64,000 nucleotides of DNA from an uncultured Collinsella sp. (GTDB lineage: Bacteria; Actinomycetota; Coriobacteriia; Coriobacteriales; Coriobacteriaceae), in assembly GCA_900538305.1 (NCBI GenBank), contig UPXY01000003.1, forward strand, positions 62,001 through 126,000, given 5' to 3'. Below are positions 51,590 through 59,764 of the stretch, in pieces. Under the pieces are notes generated by a model that saw only the letters and a program-made list of their open reading frames with translations, had not been told where the DNA came from and searched no databases. Made by a program: the position numbers and the translations under genes. Each line of letters opens with the position of its first letter. Position 1 is the first letter of the stretch.

Positions 51590-52927
51590 CTACTTCTGCT
51601 CATGGTCGGAACCATCCGAACGATGGAGAAACTGGAGCTTGCTCCAGGGGTTCTCGAGGTCGGGGCGGGGCACGGCGGAGCCCGTCGGTGCGACGTCGTC
51701 GTCGATGAGCTCGGACTCCTGCACGAAGCTATCGTCGCCAAGAGCATCGAACGCGGGTACCGGTTCACCGTCGTCGTCGCGAAACGGCGTTCCCTGGAAG
51801 ATGGCGCCATCGTAGGCGACGAGTGCGCGCCCGGTCGATTTCTCGAAGTAGAAGACGAAGAGTCCCTTAAGGGCAGCGCAGAGCGGGATTGCCACGACCA
51901 TGCCGATCGCGCCCATAAGGGTGGAACCCACCACGAGCGCCGCAAGGTTCATGGCAGGATGAATCTGCACCGAGGACTGCATGACCTTGGGCGAGACGAC
52001 GTTGTCGGTCACGTTCTGCGCCACCATGCAGATGATGAGCGTCCAGATAGCGAGCACAGGGCTATAGAAAAGCGCGAGCAGGGTTGCCGCGAACGCAGAG
52101 ATCCACGGGCCGAGTACAGGTATGAGATGCAACAGCCCGGTGAGCACGCCCATAAGTGCGGCATAGGGGTGCCCCGCGATGAGAAGCCCTATGAACGCGA
52201 GCACGCCGTTCACGAACGAGGTGATGACCATGCTGCGCATATAGCCTCCCACGGAACGAGAGAGGATCGCGACCATAAACCGATAGCTCGTCTCGCGTTC
52301 CTCGCCTACGATCGTTCCGACCTCGCGATGGATCTTCGGATAGTCGAGGGCGAGCCAGTATGCGAGTACGAGCCCCAGGAAGAAGATGAAGAGCTGGGAG
52401 GCAAACCCCGAGAGAATCGGGAAGAGGCCGCGGCCCACATCGCCGGCAAGCTGCGTCACATAGCTTGAAGCGATGTTCGCCAGCGACTGGAACATCGAAT
52501 CGAGCTCGTTCGCCCAAGAGGACTTCGAGATGGCCTCGAAATCCTGCGCGACCTGCACCGCCCAGTCGCCGAGGCTGCGCAGTTGGCTCGGCAAGCGAGA
52601 GAGCACCTCGAGCACCTGGTCAACGAAGATGGGGGCTATCACCATGATGACGCAGAACAGGATGAGGATCACCGCGACGAGGCCGATGAACGCGCCCGCA
52701 GCACGCGGGACGCCCTTGCGCTCGAGCGCGTTCACGATCGGCGACTCGATGAAGGCGATGAGCGAGCCCACGGCGAGAAACTCGATGACCGGCGCGAGTG
52801 CGCCGAGCACGTTCAACACGGCGATGGCGATGACGATGCCGCCGACCACCGTCCACACGCGCAAGGCGAGAAGACGCGTTCCCGGCAGCTTGGCTTCAAC
52901 GGCATCGAGCCGCACGCGAGCACCCAT
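51590..52927 (-). CDS. AI-2E transporter family (DUF20) membrane protein
   Basis: 445 aa with about eight membrane segments in the TerC-free AI-2E/PerM pattern: two N-terminal helices, a soluble region (about 95-170) and later helices with GLLHLIPVLGPWISAFAATL and NVVSPKVMQSSVQIHPAMNL, the family signature. Members export varied substrates; the autoinducer role holds for few. Starts 1 nt after the sigma-factor stop with GAGGAG, so it is translated with it. Confidence 0.9.
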   Translation of the reverse strand: MGARVRLDAVEAKLPGTRLLALRVWTVVGGIVIAIAVLNVLGALAPVIEFLAVGSLIAFIESPIVNALERKGVPRAAGAFIGLVAVILILFCVIMVIAPIFVDQVLEVLSRLPSQLRSLGDWAVQVAQDFEAISKSSWANELDSMFQSLANIASSYVTQLAGDVGRGLFPILSGFASQLFIFFLGLVLAYWLALDYPKIHREVGTIVGEERETSYRFMVAILSRSVGGYMRSMVITSFVNGVLAFIGLLIAGHPYAALMGVLTGLLHLIPVLGPWISAFAATLLALFYSPVLAIWTLIICMVAQNVTDNVVSPKVMQSSVQIHPAMNLAALVVGSTLMGAIGMVVAIPLCAALKGLFVFYFEKSTGRALVAYDGAIFQGTPFRDDDGEPVPAFDALGDDSFVQESELIDDDVAPTGSAVPRPDLENPWSKLQFLHRSDGSDHEQK

Positions 52928-52928
52928 G

Positions 52929-53720
52929 CTATCTCCTCGTCATGACGCCTTCGGGATCGAGCCGATCCTGGATCTTCTTGAGCGTGCGCCTGAGCAGGCG
53001 CGAGACCTGCACCTGTGAGACCCCGAGCTTCTCGGCAATCTCGATCTGCGTCATGCCCTTCAGGAAGCGAAGCTCGATGACCTCGCGCTCGCGGGGCGAG
53101 AAGCCGGCAAGCGCCTCCTCGATGATGAGACGGTCGTCGGTGAGAGCAAGCTCGCTATCCTCCTCGGCATAACGGTCAAGGACGGAGGGGGCGTCGTCGC
53201 TCTCCGTGCTCCCCGTGCCCTCAAGGGGCACCGAGCTATAGGCGCTCGAGGACTCCATGGCCTCGAGCACCTCGTCCACCGAGGCATCGAGGTAGTCGGC
53301 GATCTCTTCGACTGAAGGAGAGCGCTGCAACTGGGTGGTGAGCGTGTCGGTCGCCTGGTTCACCTTGGCGGAAAGCTCCTGCAGGCGCCTCGGCACGCGA
53401 ACGCTCCAGCCCTTATCGCGGAAATGGCGCTTGATCTCGCCTAAGATCGTCGGCGTCGCATACGTGGTGAACTCGAGGCCGCGATCGGGATCGAAGCGAT
53501 CGATTGCCTTGAGCAACCCGAGATAACCGACTTGCATGAGGTCGTCGAGCGGTTCGCCGCGGTTCTTGAACTTGTTTGCGAGGAATCGGACGAGGTTCAT
53601 GTGCGACATGACGAGCTGCTCGCGCGCGTCCATATCGCCCTGCTCCTTGTAGCGGCGGAAGAGCTCTCGCGTCTTCTGCTTGTCCCAGGCCGATTTGCTC
53701 GACGTGGTCTTATCTGCCAT
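52929..53720 (-). CDS. SigB/SigF-type alternative sigma factor
   Basis: Sigma-70 family, group 3, 263 aa from ATG 53720. Region 2: NLVRFLANKFKNRG, DLMQVGYLGLLKAIDRFDP and FTTYATPTILGEIKRHFRDK. Region 3 from SVEEIADYLDASVDEV; region 4 helix-turn-helix MTQIEIAEKLGVSQVQVSRL. The residues fit the SigB/F/G clade, which is usually held by an RsbW/SpoIIAB anti-sigma kinase. The upstream gene is an RsbW-like protein, with 1 nt between them. No anti-anti-sigma factor is in the window. Confidence 0.92.
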   Translation of the reverse strand: MADKTTSSKSAWDKQKTRELFRRYKEQGDMDAREQLVMSHMNLVRFLANKFKNRGEPLDDLMQVGYLGLLKAIDRFDPDRGLEFTTYATPTILGEIKRHFRDKGWSVRVPRRLQELSAKVNQATDTLTTQLQRSPSVEEIADYLDASVDEVLEAMESSSAYSSVPLEGTGSTESDDAPSVLDRYAEEDSELALTDDRLIIEEALAGFSPREREVIELRFLKGMTQIEIAEKLGVSQVQVSRLLRRTLKKIQDRLDPEGVMTRR

Positions 53721-53721
53721 A

Positions 53722-54105
53722 TCAGATATCCGCCTTGAGCTCGAGATGAAGCCGAACGGGCGCGTCCGATTTCTCGTAGACGTCGCACACGGCCGTAAGA
53801 ATGAGGCCGGCATAGGCGGCGGGGTTATCCGCTTCGGGCTCCGCCACGGGTTCGGCACTCAGCAGAAAATCCATCGCGACGTGCTGAGCATCGACAGCGA
53901 AGGAGATATCCACGGTAGCGCCCTCCTCTACGGAGCACGCGTAGATGAACGCCTCTTCCGCGGCCATACGAACATCCTCAACGCGGTCTACGGACATAGA
54001 GGAAAGCGCCGCGACATTCGCCGCAGTCATTCGTACCAGCCGTGCTAGGCTCGGGTCGGCGGCAAGCGAAAGCGTGATGGGCGCGATGTGGTTGGTGCTA
54101 CTCAT
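53722..54105 (-). CDS. RsbW-like anti-sigma protein lacking ATP-binding motifs
   Basis: 127 aa. The N-terminal strands and helix (LAADPSLARLVRMTAANVAAL, VEDVRMAAEEAFIYAC at 42-57) match the HATPase fold of RsbW/SpoIIAB, but the N-box asparagine is replaced (EEAFIYAC, Tyr55) and no DxGxG or GxGL box follows; the sequence ends after a short acidic loop. It may bind the sigma factor without kinase activity. GGAAGAG precedes ATG 54105. The assignment rests on the helix pattern and position next to a SigB-type sigma factor. Confidence 0.7.
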   Translation of the reverse strand: MSSTNHIAPITLSLAADPSLARLVRMTAANVAALSSMSVDRVEDVRMAAEEAFIYACSVEEGATVDISFAVDAQHVAMDFLLSAEPVAEPEADNPAAYAGLILTAVCDVYEKSDAPVRLHLELKADI

Positions 54106-54694
54106 GCGCGGTCTCTTCCTTGGTAGGGGCTTCGTAGGTCGTGACGGCCGTATCGTCGGCCATGGAGCCTCCATAGGTGTAGTAACTCCCCGAAGGCGCA
54201 GCGGCATCTTGGGACACTTCCGACGGAGTCGGGGCATCTTCGGCCGCCTCCTCGCTGGGAGCTGCCTCGAGCGTGCGCTCGCCTGCATCAGGTCTAGATT
54301 TGAACTTGCCGAGAAGCTTGCGTGCGGCCTCAGATGCGGAATCGGCCACACCCGAAACGGCGTTGCCCGCGGACGCGGCGGCGCCGGTCACAGCGGACAC
54401 ATCGCGCACCACGCCCTCGATCTCAACAAGGTTGGCAGAGAGCGCGTCGACGGCGACATTCGCCGAGGAAAGCAGCGGCTCCACCTTGGCAATGGCAGGC
54501 TGCAGCTCATCCACCGCGCCGTCGAGCTTAGCTACGACCGGACGGGTTTCGGCGAGCGTCTCGTTCAGCTCGGCAACGGTCTTATCGACCTCTGCCATCG
54601 TACGACGAGCGCGGCGCGCGGTGATCGCAAGCTCGGCAACGAGCCAGATTCCCGCCACGACGAGCACGATGACCAAAATCTGAAGGGGTTCCAT
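54098..54694 (-). CDS. DUF948-like single-span membrane protein
   Basis: 198 aa: one N-terminal membrane helix (5-25, LQILVIVLVVAGIWLVAELA), then a long heptad-rich helix (about 30-110, VDKTVAELNETLAETRPVV) as in DUF948 general-stress proteins, then a Pro/Ala/Glu tail. It overlaps the RsbW-like gene by 8 nt. A stress-linked envelope role is plausible from the company of a SigB-type operon. Strong AAGGGAGGG before the ATG. Confidence 0.75.
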   Translation of the reverse strand: MEPLQILVIVLVVAGIWLVAELAITARRARRTMAEVDKTVAELNETLAETRPVVAKLDGAVDELQPAIAKVEPLLSSANVAVDALSANLVEIEGVVRDVSAVTGAAASAGNAVSGVADSASEAARKLLGKFKSRPDAGERTLEAAPSEEAAEDAPTPSEVSQDAAAPSGSYYTYGGSMADDTAVTTYEAPTKEETAHE

Positions 54695-54775
54695 GCTCCC
54701 TCCCTTTCATCGACATACATACGCCTTCGATTCTACCCCAAGACGCTTCGTTGAATCCGACTCCATAGGACGATG

Positions 54776-54847
54776 GGTTGGTTGTGAACGGGTTCGCTCC
54801 GACCCATCAATGGCTCATTGGTTGAAGCGAACCGCACCAAGCCAACC
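54776..54847. repeat. Imperfect 28-bp palindrome between rarA and the DUF948 gene
   Basis: Arms 54776-54804 and 54820-54847 pair with a few bulges (GGTTGG ... GGTTCGCT against AGCGAACC ... CCAACC), and the centre CAATGGCTCATTG is itself partly palindromic. It is not followed by a T-tract on either strand. Confidence 0.65.
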
Positions 54848-54852
54848 CTCGC

Positions 54853-56181
54853 TCAGTGCTGCTGGCCTTGTTCGAAACGCCATTCCTCCCAACCGCGACC
54901 GGCGGGCTTCCAGAACGCACCGCGTTCGAGTCCATCGGGAAGGTAGCGCTGCTCGATCCAGCCCTCGGGATAATCGTGCGGATACCGGTAATCGCCGTAC
55001 GTCTCGGAGCCGGGACGATGACGGTCGCGCAGGTGTGTAGGCACTGAACGCATGCCACTTGCGCGCACGTCGGCGAGCGCGGCATCGATCGCGGCTTCGC
55101 ATGCGTTCGACTTCGGTGCGAGCGCGTTGTAAATCGCTGCCTGCGCGAGGTTGATGCGACATTCCGGATAACCTATGACCTCGGCGGCTTTGAACGCGGC
55201 TGCCGCGACCTGGATGGCCTGCGGGTCGGCGTTGCCGATATCTTCAGATGCCGCGATGAGGATGCGCCGGGCGATGAACTTCGGATCCTCGCCTGCGTCG
55301 ATCATGCGTGCAAGCCAATACACGGCGGCATCCGGATCGCTTCCGCGCATCGACTTTATGAATGCCGAGATGATGTCGTAGTGCATGTCGCCGTCTTTGT
55401 CGTAGGGCAGGCCGCGCCGAGGATTGGCCGTGCGGACGTCCTCGAGGCTGATGGGCATGGCCTCCCCGGGTTTCGGCACCGGGACACCATCGGTATCGGG
55501 GCGCGTCAGAGCAATCTCGCTCGCGAGCTCGAGCGTCGTGAGGGCGGAGCGTGCGTCGCCCGCCGCAAGCGTGCAGATGGCCTCGACGACCTCGTCTGTC
55601 GCCGAGAACTTGCCATCGAGCCCCTTCGGCGAAGCGAGCGCACGGCGCACGAGCTTGGCGACGTCGTCGTCTGCAATCGGTGTGAGCTCGACCACGCGCG
55701 CCCGGGAAAGCAGCGCCGTGTTCACCTCGAAATACGGATTCTCCGTCGTCGCGCCGACCATGATCACGGTGCGGTTCTCCACGGCATGCAGCAGGGCGTC
55801 TTGCTGCGAGCGGTTGAAGCGGTGAATCTCGTCGATGAACAGAATCGTGCGGCGGTCGTAGGCCATAAGCCTGCGGCGCGCATCCTCGATGACTGCTCGA
55901 AGATCCTTCACCGTTCCCGTCACGGCAGAAACCTCGACGAACTCGCTCCGCGTATGTGCGGCGATGATGTGCGCAAGCGTCGTCTTGCCCGTGCCTGCAG
56001 GCCCGTAGAGGATCACGCTCGAGAGCACGTCGTGCTCGATCGCGGCGCGCAGCCATGACCCCTTCCCTACCGCCTGCTCCTGGCCGACGTAGTCATCGAG
56101 GGTCTCCGGACGCATGCGAACGGCAAGTGGCGCGTTCCTAAGCGTGCGCTCGACTTCATCCTGTGAGAACAGCGTTTCCAT
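54853..56181 (-). CDS. rarA: Replication-associated recombination protein A (MgsA)
   Basis: Clamp-loader-like AAA+ ATPase acting at stalled forks. Walker A GPAGTGKTTLAHI, Walker B ILFIDEIHRFNRSQQDALL, sensor 1 MVGATTENPYFEVN, and the C-terminal MgsA domain. 442 aa from ATG 56181; a TTG three codons earlier is possible. The gene is separate from its neighbours by about 100 bp upstream and by the palindrome downstream. Confidence 0.94.
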   Translation of the reverse strand: METLFSQDEVERTLRNAPLAVRMRPETLDDYVGQEQAVGKGSWLRAAIEHDVLSSVILYGPAGTGKTTLAHIIAAHTRSEFVEVSAVTGTVKDLRAVIEDARRRLMAYDRRTILFIDEIHRFNRSQQDALLHAVENRTVIMVGATTENPYFEVNTALLSRARVVELTPIADDDVAKLVRRALASPKGLDGKFSATDEVVEAICTLAAGDARSALTTLELASEIALTRPDTDGVPVPKPGEAMPISLEDVRTANPRRGLPYDKDGDMHYDIISAFIKSMRGSDPDAAVYWLARMIDAGEDPKFIARRILIAASEDIGNADPQAIQVAAAAFKAAEVIGYPECRINLAQAAIYNALAPKSNACEAAIDAALADVRASGMRSVPTHLRDRHRPGSETYGDYRYPHDYPEGWIEQRYLPDGLERGAFWKPAGRGWEEWRFEQGQQH

Positions 56182-56291
56182 ATACAGCAATCAACTTTCA
56201 GATGTCGGACATTCCTGGGCACGAGCCCAAGACTGCCACCCAACGCTACCGACCGCCCGCGCCCTTGCAGCGAGCGAGCGAACTCCCGACC

Positions 56292-57548
56292 TCAGCGCGC
56301 CTCGTTGATATAGGCGCGCCGCGGAAAATGAATGTCCGGGAACCAATGTTGCGCGAGCTCGGCGAAGTAGCCGTCCGTCATGCTCGCGATGTAATCGACC
56401 ACGGTCTGATCCGGGTCGCTTTCCCAGTCGTAGACCCGTTCATAATGCGAGAGCTGCTCGGACACGCGGCGGATATGATGGCGGAAGATGAAACTCGACT
56501 CATCGCGGGCGGCGAGATCTGCCAGGCAGCGCTCATACATGAGCTCGAATGCCCGCGAGAGCAGCTCGGCGCGCTCGCCTTCGATGCCGCTCGAACGATA
56601 GATTTTCGCGTAGTTCTCCGCCTTCGCACGTCGAATCTCGGCAAAGAGCTCCTCGCTCATCTCGATGCGGTCCTTACCATAGCTATGGGCGATGATGTCT
56701 GCAGAAGCGTGCGTCAAGATCCAGGAGTTATAGGCGCCCCCGAGGCCGTCCTCGAACGCGTCGCCCGTGAGCAGACCCGCCTCGATCGCATCTTGCCGGT
56801 CGCGCCCCACATAGGCGATGATGTCCGAGATGCGCACGACGCAGCCCTCGAGCGTCATGGGCCGGAGGTGCGCGATGGCGTGGCCGCCCTGCGTGTAGCA
56901 GCTCTCGACCGCTTCATCGAAAGCGTCGAATCCAGAGAGATTCGAAAGCTGGAAGACGCGCTGCTCGTACTCGCCGTTATGACAGAGCACGCCGTCGAGC
57001 GTCTGGAGGGTGATGTTGCGCCCGTAGAGCACGTCGAGCACGCGCACCGAATGCACGTTGTGATGGAACCAGCGCCCCGTGCGCGCATGGAAGACGTCGT
57101 TCAGACAGCGCTCGCCTGCGTGTCCGAAGGGCGTGTGACCAAGGTCGTGCCCGAGACCGATCGCCTCGATGAGGTCACAATTAAGGCCGAGGGCGTAGCC
57201 GATATCGCGCGCAATGCGGGCCACGAGCTGCACGTGAAGTCCGCGTCGCGAGAGGTCGTCGTTGGCACGGAACGAGAAGACCTGTGTCTTCCCAGCGTAG
57301 CGGTTGTAGGCCGGCAGGTGAAGGATCTTCTCGACGTCGCGCACGTAGGCCGGGCGCCAGAAGTTGGCCTCGTCCGACACCCGCGCCTCGCGCCGGAGCG
57401 CGTCTGCCCCACGGGCGCGATATGGGTTCTGCCATCCGTGTGCGCGGTCCTCTTCCATGCGCTCGACGAGCTCCGGTGAGAGGGCACCGGGGATGGCGGC
57501 CATGCGTTCGCGCACCGCCTCGATATCCCGCCCTGTTCGCGTTGACAT
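56292..57548 (-). CDS. dgt: Deoxyguanosinetriphosphate triphosphohydrolase-like protein
   Basis: HD-domain dNTPase that splits dNTPs to nucleoside and triphosphate. His-Asp metal site GLGHDLGHTPFGHAGE, later VVRISDIIAYVGRDRQDAIE. 418 aa from ATG 57548, with GGGGAG 4 nt upstream. In many Gram-positive bacteria dgt precedes dnaG-sigA; those genes are not adjacent here, where rarA follows. Confidence 0.93.
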   Translation of the reverse strand: MSTRTGRDIEAVRERMAAIPGALSPELVERMEEDRAHGWQNPYRARGADALRREARVSDEANFWRPAYVRDVEKILHLPAYNRYAGKTQVFSFRANDDLSRRGLHVQLVARIARDIGYALGLNCDLIEAIGLGHDLGHTPFGHAGERCLNDVFHARTGRWFHHNVHSVRVLDVLYGRNITLQTLDGVLCHNGEYEQRVFQLSNLSGFDAFDEAVESCYTQGGHAIAHLRPMTLEGCVVRISDIIAYVGRDRQDAIEAGLLTGDAFEDGLGGAYNSWILTHASADIIAHSYGKDRIEMSEELFAEIRRAKAENYAKIYRSSGIEGERAELLSRAFELMYERCLADLAARDESSFIFRHHIRRVSEQLSHYERVYDWESDPDQTVVDYIASMTDGYFAELAQHWFPDIHFPRRAYINEAR

Positions 57549-57770
57549 AGCACTCCCCTTTCCGCTCATATGCTTCGCCCCTATCATCGCACATCGCCCA
57601 GACAAACGCCGGACGGCGTAATGAAAACCCGAAGGAAGGCATCTGGTCCCCGAGCTCAAGCGATCACTGCCCCGAAAACGTCGTCATATTCAGCGGTAAT
57701 TTAATCTAAACGCTGGGAACTGCCCAAACGGGCCGACGTCGCGGATGCGCGAATCTCTCCACTGCCGACA
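57549..57770. other. 222-bp gap upstream of dgt
   Basis: No gene and no convincing promoter pair. A 5-bp GC hairpin with a short T run (around 57604-57618, ACGCC...GGCGT) lies about 150 bp past the prepilin peptidase stop and could act as a weak terminator on the minus strand. Confidence 0.3.
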
Positions 57771-58247
57771 CTAAAGCAACGTAGCGATCCAGAGGATGAG
57801 GAAAGCAGAACCAAAGAAAGGCATGAGTGGCAAGCTTGGGCGCCGCATGACGGCCGCAGTCACGGCGAGCGCGAGGAGACCCACCGCGAACGAGGCGACC
57901 GCGACCACAGGATGCACGAGCATCATGCAGAAGAGCGCCTTGATATCGCCCATGCCGAGGCCGGCATCTCCACGCCATCTCCTCCACAGCACTTCCGCTG
58001 CGACGAGTGCCGCGCAGACCGCGAACGTCGCCACGAACACGAATCCGCGTGCGGCAGCGTCATATCGGCACCAGGCGACCACGGCGCCACAGGCGAGCAT
58101 GGCGAGCACGAGCCTATTGGGAACGCGCCGCTCGCGAACGTCGAACGCGATCGCTGCCGCGACGAGCGCGAAGAAGAGAAGCAGCGCTGCGCCCGCAAGA
58201 ACATCGCCAACCGAATACCCTTCTGCGAAGTCCGCTGCCGCAGGCAT
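57771..58247 (-). CDS. Minimal A24-type prepilin peptidase
   Basis: 158 aa, almost wholly hydrophobic, six predicted helices. Both catalytic aspartates are in context: FDVRERRVPN and GMGDIKAL (GxGD). It lacks the N-terminal methylase domain of PilD, as do CpaA/TadV-type enzymes. No pilin, ATPase or Tad gene is visible in the window. ATG 58247 is 2 nt after the ATP-grasp stop, so the two are translated together. Confidence 0.85.
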   Translation of the reverse strand: MPAAADFAEGYSVGDVLAGAALLLFFALVAAAIAFDVRERRVPNRLVLAMLACGAVVAWCRYDAAARGFVFVATFAVCAALVAAEVLWRRWRGDAGLGMGDIKALFCMMLVHPVVAVASFAVGLLALAVTAAVMRRPSLPLMPFFGSAFLILWIATLL

Positions 58248-58249
58248 CG

Positions 58250-59656
58250 CTACGCGCCTTCGACCACGAGACAACCCATGTTCAGACGGCCGGCAAACTC
58301 ACCGATGACCGAGGCCTGCCCGCAGCGCGTGAACACGCCGGAGAAGCGCCCGTTGAAGAGGAAGAGCCCCTCCATGTTCATATACGGCTCGAACGGCCTG
58401 TCCTGCCCCGCGACACCGCCCTCGACGTTCGACGACGCATAGGGCACGACGTATTCCTGGACGATGCCACCGCTTTGTGCGACCTCGTCGAGCACCGCGC
58501 GCCATTCCGCATCCGTGCAGTCGCGTCCCGCGCGCACGCCGATGCTGTTGTAGCCGTCGCGCGGCTTGGCTATCCAGCGCTCGCGCTCGGCGAAGGGCGC
58601 AAGGTCGCTCGAAGCGTCAAGAAGGTAGGTCGCTGGCACGTGCTCGCGCACGAACGCTCGCTCCGCGCTGGTAAGGACATCCTCCACCGCCTCGCTGTGA
58701 AGCACCGCGAAAACCGTTTTCGTGGCGCACGGCCAGGTACGAAAACTACCGACGATGGGTACGCGCCCGTCCTCGGCACAGGCCATGAGGGCATCCGCGC
58801 CGGCACATGGCTTCTCGAGCATCTCCGAGATCACGACGCGCCGCCACACGCAGTCGATGACGCCCTCCGAATCGCACAGCACGCCATCCACATACCTCAG
58901 GTCGCGGATGTCGGTGAAGCGCAACTCCGCACCGTGTTCGGCAAATACGTGCCCGAACTCCTCGATCTCCTCGCGGACGATGCTCTCGGCATAATCGACG
59001 GCCGCAACGCGCGGGCGAGCAGCGCTCCCACCCGCATCGCGGTAGCAAGAAAGGATTGCCTCGACGCACGCTCCATAGATGTCGAAGGCCGCGACACCAT
59101 GTCGCCGCGCGAACTCCGAGCCCGTCGCCGTGAGCAGGTTCGCACGCGTCACCTCCTCAGTCACGAGCATGCCGGAGGAGCCATCGGTGTTGAGCTCGCA
59201 AAACTTGAAAGCACCCGTGACCTCGTCGAGGAAGATGTCAACGCGGGCGATGGGAATCTGCACGGGAAAGGCGTTCGGCATGCAGGCAAGGCGCTCGATG
59301 GCGGGATCGAGCTTGAAGAGCGCTCGGAAGTCCGCGTCCTCCACGAAGCGCGCCGTGACCTTCTCCATGATGCCACCCATGGTCTCGGCGATCCAGGTGA
59401 GGTATCCAAGGTCACGGCTGGAAAAGATCTTAGGCACGAAGCTCCACTGCACTGGACCTCCATGATAGAGCGCGTTCGTGGTGGAGAGGAACGCGTCGCC
59501 CGCGCGATGCGAGGGCGCGTCTCCACCGAGGCCTTCGGCGACCTGGATATACTCGGCCTCGAGACGCACGCTGTCGAGCGGGGCGTCGGCGGTGGGGCGC
59601 GCGGCAAACGTGGGTCGCACCGGCAGATGGAAAGAGGTGGTCGTGCGAGATTCCAT
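58250..59656 (-). CDS. ATP-grasp protein, glutathionylspermidine-synthase-like (circularly permuted)
   Basis: 468 aa from ATG 59656 (AGGAG 8 nt upstream). Segments such as VDIFLDEVTGAFKFCELNTDG, WIAKPRDGYNSIGVRAG and GGIVQEYVVPY fit the permuted ATP-grasp fold of glutathionylspermidine synthases and related peptide ligases. The substrate is not evident. A TAGTAT -10-like box lies about 40 nt upstream. Next to a prepilin peptidase and a glycosyltransferase it may act on an exported or surface product; that is inference. Confidence 0.75.
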   Translation of the reverse strand: MESRTTTSFHLPVRPTFAARPTADAPLDSVRLEAEYIQVAEGLGGDAPSHRAGDAFLSTTNALYHGGPVQWSFVPKIFSSRDLGYLTWIAETMGGIMEKVTARFVEDADFRALFKLDPAIERLACMPNAFPVQIPIARVDIFLDEVTGAFKFCELNTDGSSGMLVTEEVTRANLLTATGSEFARRHGVAAFDIYGACVEAILSCYRDAGGSAARPRVAAVDYAESIVREEIEEFGHVFAEHGAELRFTDIRDLRYVDGVLCDSEGVIDCVWRRVVISEMLEKPCAGADALMACAEDGRVPIVGSFRTWPCATKTVFAVLHSEAVEDVLTSAERAFVREHVPATYLLDASSDLAPFAERERWIAKPRDGYNSIGVRAGRDCTDAEWRAVLDEVAQSGGIVQEYVVPYASSNVEGGVAGQDRPFEPYMNMEGLFLFNGRFSGVFTRCGQASVIGEFAGRLNMGCLVVEGA

Positions 59657-59764
59657 GGACGGGGCTCCTAACGGGAAGATGGTTTTCCCTATACTACCCC
59701 GCGCGGGCGCAGACATCCCGGCGGGCGCGAAATCGAAACGCAACCGGCGGATGCCGCGAAACGC

